Positions 32,728 through 37,558 of a stretch of 37,558 nucleotides of DNA are shown here, piece by piece (the stretch's first letter is position 1; every line of letters starts with the position of its first letter). Source of the stretch: Myxococcus llanfairpwllgwyngyllgogerychwyrndrobwllllantysiliogogogochensis. GTDB taxonomy: Bacteria; Myxococcota; Myxococcia; Myxococcales; Myxococcaceae. The position numbers and the translations under genes were made by a program. Location: NCBI RefSeq assembly GCF_006636215.1, contig NZ_VIFM01000094.1, positions 1 through 37,558 of the forward strand. The letters run 5' to 3'. A model generated the notes under the pieces. It searched no databases and was not told the DNA's origin. It worked only from the letters and a program-made list of their open reading frames with translations.

Positions 32728-34260
32728 TCACAGGTCGAAGCGAATGCCCTGCGCCAGGGGCAGCGCGTCGGAGTAGTTCAGCGTGTTGGTCTGCCGCCGC
32801 ATGTACGCCTTCCACGCGTCGGAGCCGGACTCGCGGCCTCCGCCGGTGTCCTTCTCGCCTCCGAAGGCGCCGCCAATCTCCGCGCCGGAGGTGCCGATGT
32901 TGACGTTGGCGATGCCGCAGTCGGAGCCGGCGGCGGACAGGAACTTCTCCGCGCTCTGGAAGTCCCGGGTGAACACCGACGACGAGAGGCCCTGGGGCAC
33001 GCCGTTCTGGAAGGTGAGGGCCTCGTCCAGCGTCCGGAACGGCATGACGTAGAGGATGGGCGCGAAGGTCTCCGTCTGGACCCACGCATCCGTGGGCTTC
33101 ACGCCGGTGATGAGCGTGGGCTGCACGAAGTGGCCGTCGCGCTCCAGCGCCTTGCCCCCGCTGACGATGCGGGCCCCGGCCGCGCGGGCCTGGGCGACGG
33201 TGGCCTCGAAGCGTTGCACGGCGGCCCGGTCGATGAGGGGACCCATCAGCGTGCCCGGCTCCAGCGGGTCGCCGATGCGCTTCTCCACCTGGGCGTAGGC
33301 GGCGGCGAGTCGGCCCACCACGTCGTCGAGGATGGACTCGTGGACGAAGAGCCTCCGGGTGGTGGTGCAGCGCTGGCCCGCGGTGCCCACCGCGCCGAAG
33401 ACGATGGCGGGAATCGCCAGCTTCAGGTCCGCGGTGGCGTCCACGATGATGGCGTTGTTGCCGCCCAGCTCCAGCAGGCTCCGCCCCAGTCGCTGCGCCA
33501 CGCGCACGCCCACCTGCCGCCCGACGGCGGACGAGCCGGTGAAGCTCACCAGCGCCACGCGCGGGTCCTCCACCAGTCGCTCGGCGCGCCCGGTGCCCGA
33601 GGCGTTGAGCAGGAAGAAGACCTCCGGGAAGCCGCCGGCCTTCAGCGCGGCGTTGCAGATGCGCGTCGCCGCGATGGCCGTCAGTGGCGTCTTGGGCGAG
33701 GGCTTCCAGATGGACACGTCACCGCACACGGCGGCGATGAACGCGTTCCAGGCCCAGACGGCCACGGGGAAGTTGAAGGCGCTGATGATGCCGACCATGC
33801 CCAGGGGATGCCATTGCTCATACATCCGATGGCCCGGGCGCTCGGAGTGCATCGTCAGGCCATAGAGCATGCGCGACTGGCCCACCGCGAAGTCGGCGAT
33901 GTCGATCATCTCCTGCACCTCGCCGTCGCCCTCGGCCTTCACCTTGCCCATCTCCAGCGCGACGAGCGAGCCGAGCGCGTCCTTGTTCCGGCGCAGGGCC
34001 TCGCCACACAGCCGGATGGCCTCACCCCGACGGGGAGCGGGCAGCGCGCGCCACGCCACGAAGGCCTGGGCGGCGGCGTGCATCAGCTTCTCGTGGTCCT
34101 CCGCGCTCGCGGACGACACGGTCGCCAGGCGCTGGCCATTGGAGGGATTGAAGACCTCCAGGGCCGGCTCGGAGGAGGAGCCGGTCCACTCGCCTTGACC
34201 GATATAGCTGCCAGGGTTGTGCTCGGTCAGGCCGAGCGCGTCGAGGATGGGGTGGAGCAT
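32728..34260 (-). CDS. ALDH7-type aldehyde dehydrogenase (probable L-aminoadipate-semialdehyde dehydrogenase)
   Basis: 510 residues. NAD-dependent aldehyde oxidation. Catalytic Cys is in GQRCTTTRR, catalytic Glu in LLELGGNNA, with NAD-binding segments IISAFNFPVAVWAWN and FTGSSAVGR. The insertion and the C-terminal end GGEKDTGGGRESGSDAWK match the antiquitin (ALDH7) group, which oxidises aminoadipate semialdehyde in lysine degradation. The substrate is inferred from family resemblance only; betaine-aldehyde-like roles are possible. It starts at 34260, 10 bp after a LysR gene stop, with AGGA about 7 bp upstream, so the two form an operon. Confidence 0.92.
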   Translation of the reverse strand: MLHPILDALGLTEHNPGSYIGQGEWTGSSSEPALEVFNPSNGQRLATVSSASAEDHEKLMHAAAQAFVAWRALPAPRRGEAIRLCGEALRRNKDALGSLVALEMGKVKAEGDGEVQEMIDIADFAVGQSRMLYGLTMHSERPGHRMYEQWHPLGMVGIISAFNFPVAVWAWNAFIAAVCGDVSIWKPSPKTPLTAIAATRICNAALKAGGFPEVFFLLNASGTGRAERLVEDPRVALVSFTGSSAVGRQVGVRVAQRLGRSLLELGGNNAIIVDATADLKLAIPAIVFGAVGTAGQRCTTTRRLFVHESILDDVVGRLAAAYAQVEKRIGDPLEPGTLMGPLIDRAAVQRFEATVAQARAAGARIVSGGKALERDGHFVQPTLITGVKPTDAWVQTETFAPILYVMPFRTLDEALTFQNGVPQGLSSSVFTRDFQSAEKFLSAAGSDCGIANVNIGTSGAEIGGAFGGEKDTGGGRESGSDAWKAYMRRQTNTLNYSDALPLAQGIRFDL

Positions 34261-34270
34261 GGGCGTCTTC

Positions 34271-35194
34271 CTACAACGTCGGTGGCTTCCTGGCGACCGG
34301 CGGCGGAGGCGCGCGGCCCGGCTGCGTGAGGACCCAGTCGACGAAGGTCCGCGCCGCGGCCCGGAGCCGGCGGTGGGAGGGATACACCACGAAGTAGGAG
34401 TAGCGCGTGGGCAGCGAGGGACCGGGCAGTCGGACGAGGCTTCCGTTGGAGAGAAAGGGCTCGGAGACCTTGTCCCGCGCGAGCGCCGCGCCCAGCCCCC
34501 GCGCGGCGGCGAGCAGCGCGTTGGTGGTGTCGCTGAACGAGTAACGGACGTCGATGCGCGCGCCGTGCACCTCGGCGGCGCGGAACCAGTCCTGCCAGGA
34601 CTGCCGCGCGTGGTCCCCGACGAGCGGCAGCTTCTGGATGTCCGCCGGGGCTGACACGTGCTCGACGCCGGGCAGGTCCGGGGAGGCCACCGGGAACATG
34701 GTGTCTGGCATCAGGTGGTGGGCCGTCATCCCCGGCCAATGACCCAGGCCATAGCGGATGCCCAGGTCGGGGCCTCCCTCGTCGAAGCTCGTCAGCGCCA
34801 TCTCCGTGTCGATGCGCACCCGCACGTGCGGGTGGGCCGAGGTGAAGTCTGGCAGGCGCGGCAGCAGCCAGGTGTGGGCCAGCGAGAGCATGGTGGTGAT
34901 GCGCACGCGGTGGCGCTCTTCCCGGGTGTCGCCCAGGTCTCGCATCACGTCGTCGATGTCCGCCAGCGCGCTCTGCGCGGCGTCGGAGAGCTGACGTCCC
35001 TCTATCGTCAAGGACACGCCGCGCGCATGCCGCTGGAAGAGGGTGACGCCGAGCAGTCCCTCCAGCTTGCGCACATGGTGGCTGACCGCGCTGGCCGTCA
35101 GGTGGAGCTCCTCCGCCGCATGGGCGAAGTTCTGGTGGCGCGCGGCCGCCTCGAAGGCCGCCAGGGCCGGCAGCCAGGCCGTGGGAAGGGGCAT
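34271..35194 (-). CDS. LysR-family transcriptional regulator, GcvA-like
   Basis: 307 residues. The N-terminal winged helix AAFEAAARHQNFAHAAEELH, then TASAVSHHVRKLEGLLGVTLF is typical of GcvA-type LysR proteins; the rest is the periplasmic-binding-like effector domain (GPDLGIRYGLGHWPGM). The effector is unknown, plausibly an amino acid or lysine-pathway metabolite given the downstream aldehyde dehydrogenase. GAGG lies 6 bp before the ATG at 35194. It is divergent from an EamA transporter gene with a dyad between them. Confidence 0.93.
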   Translation of the reverse strand: MPLPTAWLPALAAFEAAARHQNFAHAAEELHLTASAVSHHVRKLEGLLGVTLFQRHARGVSLTIEGRQLSDAAQSALADIDDVMRDLGDTREERHRVRITTMLSLAHTWLLPRLPDFTSAHPHVRVRIDTEMALTSFDEGGPDLGIRYGLGHWPGMTAHHLMPDTMFPVASPDLPGVEHVSAPADIQKLPLVGDHARQSWQDWFRAAEVHGARIDVRYSFSDTTNALLAAARGLGAALARDKVSEPFLSNGSLVRLPGPSLPTRYSYFVVYPSHRRLRAAARTFVDWVLTQPGRAPPPPVARKPPTL

Positions 35195-35218
35195 GCGAGC
35201 CTCAAATCACACTTGTGG

Positions 35219-35244
35219 CTGCCCTCAAAACCATGAGGTTGCAG
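35219..35244. promoter_or_regulatory. Candidate LysR operator dyad
   Basis: CCTCA (35223-35227) and TGAGG (35234-35238) flank 6 bp; CTGC (35219-35222) and GCAG (35241-35244) extend the symmetry with a 2-bp slip. It sits 25-50 bp upstream of the regulator's ATG in the divergent region, the usual place for a LysR auto-regulatory site controlling both genes. Confidence 0.5.
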
Positions 35245-35322
35245 GTAGAGTGGCGCGGGCGCAGAAAGAGGGTGACCGGAGCCAGATTCGTGCCTCGCAG
35301 TCACCCTCCTATGGAACGCCCC

Positions 35323-36219
35323 ATGAATTCTTCCACGCTTGCCCGTCCCGCCGTTCCCGCCCTGTCAGGTGCCTGGCTCACCCCGTTGGAGCTGGGGTTG
35401 CTGGGGGCCATCTGGGGCTCCTCCTTCATGTTCATGCGCATCGCCGCGCCGGACTTCGGGGCGCTTCCGCTCGTCTCGGTGCGACTGGTGCTGGGCTCGC
35501 TGGTGCTGATGCCGTTCCTCGTGCGCCACCGAGCGGTCTTCACCCGCTCGCACTGGCCGAAGCTGGCGCTGGTGGGCGCGCTCAACGCGGCGGTGCCCTT
35601 CGCGCTCTTCGCCTGGGCCGCCCAGCGCGCGCCGGCGGGCATCAGCGCCATCGCCAACAGCATGACGGTGCTCTTCACCGCGCTGGTGGCCTTCCTCTTC
35701 TACGGAGAGCGCATCGGCGGGCGGCGGGCGGTGGCGCTCGTCATCGGCTTTACGGGCGTGGTGGTGCTGGCCAGTGGGAAGATCGCCGGAGCCAGTCCCG
35801 GCCTCGCGGTGGCGGCGGGCGTGTCCGCGGCCTTCCTGTACGGCGTCGCGGCGAACCTGGTGCGCCGTCACCTCACGGGCCTGCCGGCGGGCGCTGTCGC
35901 GGCGGCCACGCTGGGCTTCGCGGCGCTCCTGACGTTGCCTTTCGCCGTGGCCTCCTGGCCCACCCAGCCCATCCGGGGCGTGTCCTGGCTGTCGGCGGTG
36001 ACGCTCGGCGTGCTCTGCACGGGGATGGGTTATGCGCTGTACTACCGCCTCATCCAGCGCGTCGGCGCGCCCCGCGCCGTCACCGTCACGTACCTGCTGC
36101 CGCTGTTCGGTGTGGCCTGGGCGTGGCTGCTGCTGGACGAGCCGGTGACGCTCACCATGGTCGCCGCGGGCGCGCTCATCCTGGGCAGCGTCGCGCTGAG
36201 CCAGCGACAGTCTTCCTGA
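35323..36219 (+). CDS. EamA/DMT-superfamily transporter
   Basis: 298 residues with ten predicted membrane helices in two EamA repeats (LLGAIWGSSFMFMRIAAPDF begins the first; a second repeat begins near GVSAAFLYGVAANLVRR). Such proteins export amino acids or other small metabolites; the substrate is unknown. The start is either the ATG at 35311 or the one at 35323; neither has a clear Shine-Dalgarno, and a longer frame lies in the promoter dyad and is rejected. Its divergence from a LysR regulator suggests induction by the same signal as the aldehyde dehydrogenase. Confidence 0.9.
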   Translation: MNSSTLARPAVPALSGAWLTPLELGLLGAIWGSSFMFMRIAAPDFGALPLVSVRLVLGSLVLMPFLVRHRAVFTRSHWPKLALVGALNAAVPFALFAWAAQRAPAGISAIANSMTVLFTALVAFLFYGERIGGRRAVALVIGFTGVVVLASGKIAGASPGLAVAAGVSAAFLYGVAANLVRRHLTGLPAGAVAAATLGFAALLTLPFAVASWPTQPIRGVSWLSAVTLGVLCTGMGYALYYRLIQRVGAPRAVTVTYLLPLFGVAWAWLLLDEPVTLTMVAAGALILGSVALSQRQSS

Positions 36220-36252
36220 CGGAAGCCCGCCGCCGGCCCGGCTGGCAGTGGC

Positions 36253-37134
36253 TCAAGGACAGCCGGAGCTGACCTGGAGCGAGTCATAGGCCATCCACCC
36301 GTTGCGCTTGGTTCCGGTGGTGGCCGCGATGACATAGCCATACAGGAACTTCATCTCCCCGGACTGCTGGCGATATCGGCCCGCGCTGTCCTGGACCCAG
36401 AGGGGGATGTCGATGGAGGGAATGCCAGACTCCGTGGGCACGTCCAGGCGCTGGAACTTCGTGCCCGCGGGGAAGTGGTCCACGGCCGGTCCGCCCAGCG
36501 CCATGCCCGGGACGTTGAAGATGAGGTTGACCGAGCGCAGCCCGTTGGCGCGAACCAGCGGCAGGTAGTCTCCGGCGCGCTCGTGCGTCGCCTCGCTGTC
36601 GTAGACGACCTTCTTGAGCTCCAGCACCGGGTCATGCGAGTTGCGCACGGCGTAGCAGCCCAGCTTGTTCAGCCCCGCGCCAAGCGCCGAGACATGGCCG
36701 ACCTTCTGCTCGAAGGACGTGCGCCCCAGGATGCTGGAGATGGGCAGCCACCCGGCGCTGGAGTTGGACGTGGAGACCGCGAACGCATACAGCTCTCCCG
36801 CGAACGTGCGCGTCTGCCCATAATTGAAGGCGGCGCTGGTGCGCGTGTTCGTCCCCACCACGGTGCCGTTGCCGTCCCGGATGGGGACCCCCGTCGAAAG
36901 CCCCCAGTTGTCGTCCGCCGGGTCATTGGTGGGGACGCGGTTGCCACCGTTCACCTGCAGCTTGCAGTTGTAGGGGCTCACCAGGCAGTAGTCGCCGTTC
37001 ACCCCGGCGAAGGCCGCCTGCTCCCGCGTCGACAGGTCTCCCTCCGCCTCGATGCCCTCCGCGGGGGATGCGCCTCCGCAGGCGGTGGTCGTCGACAGGA
37101 GGAAGGTCAGACTCGTCAAAAGCAGTTTTCGCAT
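36253..37134 (-). CDS. Secreted lipoprotein of unknown function
   Basis: 293 residues. A lipoprotein signal peptide ends in TTAC (Cys19). The mature part begins with an acidic linker and then a Tyr/Asn/Gly-rich region (NGDYCLVSPYNCKLQVNGG) that looks like an SH3-like beta-barrel, followed by a second beta-rich domain with paired Cys (LGCYAVRN and the terminal SSGCP). No enzyme motif is recognised. The ATG at 37134 is set by the signal peptide; longer in-frame starts are rejected. No Shine-Dalgarno is obvious. It converges on the EamA gene with 33 bp between stops. Confidence 0.82.
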   Translation of the reverse strand: MRKLLLTSLTFLLSTTTACGGASPAEGIEAEGDLSTREQAAFAGVNGDYCLVSPYNCKLQVNGGNRVPTNDPADDNWGLSTGVPIRDGNGTVVGTNTRTSAAFNYGQTRTFAGELYAFAVSTSNSSAGWLPISSILGRTSFEQKVGHVSALGAGLNKLGCYAVRNSHDPVLELKKVVYDSEATHERAGDYLPLVRANGLRSVNLIFNVPGMALGGPAVDHFPAGTKFQRLDVPTESGIPSIDIPLWVQDSAGRYRQQSGEMKFLYGYVIAATTGTKRNGWMAYDSLQVSSGCP

Positions 37135-37388
37135 ATTTACAGGAACTAGTTGAAATACCTTGTCGTCGTCAATGCGCGCTTCGTCGAGCACAGGCAGTGC
37201 GTGTGGCGGCGCGGAGAAGTCAGACAGTGGACAGGCCCCTAGGTGTTTCGACGGCCCGGGACTCGACACGGCTCGTTGTGAGGGATTGCGGCGAGAGCGC
37301 CGTGCGTCGGCCTGTCATTGGCCCGGCGTTGGCGACTCCCACGGAGTCCACCTGGGGTCTGGGGCTTGGGGGTAGTCTGCGCGGCGCG

Positions 37389-37558
37389 ATGGCCCGCCCC
37401 ACTGACGTCTCCGTTCCCCCGCGCCGCTTCCATGACGAGCCGCTCGTCCTCATCCTCCGCCACCTGAAGGCGACGCTCGACGGAGCCGTCGCGGTGCGCA
37501 TCGAGGTGCCGGACCCGGACCTGGGCCGGGGCTGCTATCCGGGAGAGCGGGTGGGGCC
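37389..37558 (+). CDS. Start of an unrecognised gene, cut by window end
   Basis: An open frame from ATG at 37389 to the window edge (56 codons, no stop) reads MARPTDVSVPPRRFHDEPLV, then LILRHLKATLDGAVAVRIEV. The codon third positions are GC-rich as in the real genes nearby. It lies divergently 254 bp from the lipoprotein gene, and that gap holds nothing recognised. No family is assigned. Confidence 0.5.
   Translation, partial: MARPTDVSVPPRRFHDEPLVLILRHLKATLDGAVAVRIEVPDPDLGRGCYPGERVG

Noticed and set aside
33130..34329. Plus-strand open frame opposite the aldehyde dehydrogenase
   Set aside because: Shadow frame; the minus strand has the catalytic Cys and Glu motifs in order.

Overview
The window is about 37.5 kb of very GC-rich DNA with dense genes, strong third-position GC and many long antisense shadow frames. 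The gene content (two lipoxygenases, an oxidosqualene cyclase, a predicted DUF6310/DUF5953 toxin-immunity-like pair, many lipoproteins, an ECF sigma factor with a TPR-like tail) points to a myxobacterium of the Myxococcus/Corallococcus/Stigmatella group. This placement is inference from protein content. No rRNA, tRNA, insertion sequence or CRISPR array was seen.

Layout. (1) 1-5741: an oxylipin-like locus. A cytochrome P450 (cut by the window start) lies 20 bp downstream of a PLAT-domain lipoxygenase on the minus strand, and a second, differently built lipoxygenase is divergent. The P450 lacks the usual oxygen-activating acid/threonine pair in its I-helix, as expected for an enzyme that rearranges fatty-acid hydroperoxides. 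(2) 5772-7440: a lipoprotein with a PD-(D/E)xK-like nuclease motif and its 1-bp-spaced partner, a likely toxin/immunity-type pair. (3) 7585-16801: a triterpenoid/sterol locus: oxidosqualene cyclase and squalene synthase (4-bp overlap), a divergent squalene-epoxidase-like flavoprotein, then an operon of HMG-CoA reductase, an MMPL/RND exporter and a GT21-type glycosyltransferase joined by 4-bp start/stop overlaps. Together these could supply mevalonate, make squalene, epoxidise and cyclise it, glycosylate the product and move it across the membrane.

(4) 16986-21969: a DUF998 membrane protein, a VOC protein, a tandem-repeat block, a MocR-type regulator divergent from a cupin dioxygenase-like gene, and a PoxB-type pyruvate oxidase. 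(5) 22081-28546: a protein with LEA-like 11-residue repeats, a YCII/DGPF protein, rarA, a HEAT-repeat protein and an ECF42-like sigma factor; the DGPF protein and sigma factor are known partners elsewhere but are here separated by two unrelated genes. (6) 28804-37558: DUF2277, a GH43-like lipoprotein with a duplicated Cys module, an overlapping membrane/soluble pair of unknown function, a YvbH-like PH-domain protein, an ALDH7-type aldehyde dehydrogenase behind a LysR regulator that is divergent from an EamA transporter, a secreted lipoprotein, and the start of a further gene.

Gaps between genes are all shorter than about 300 bp; where they contain dyads or repeats these are listed. All functional calls are from reading the translated sequence and family knowledge; no database search was run.
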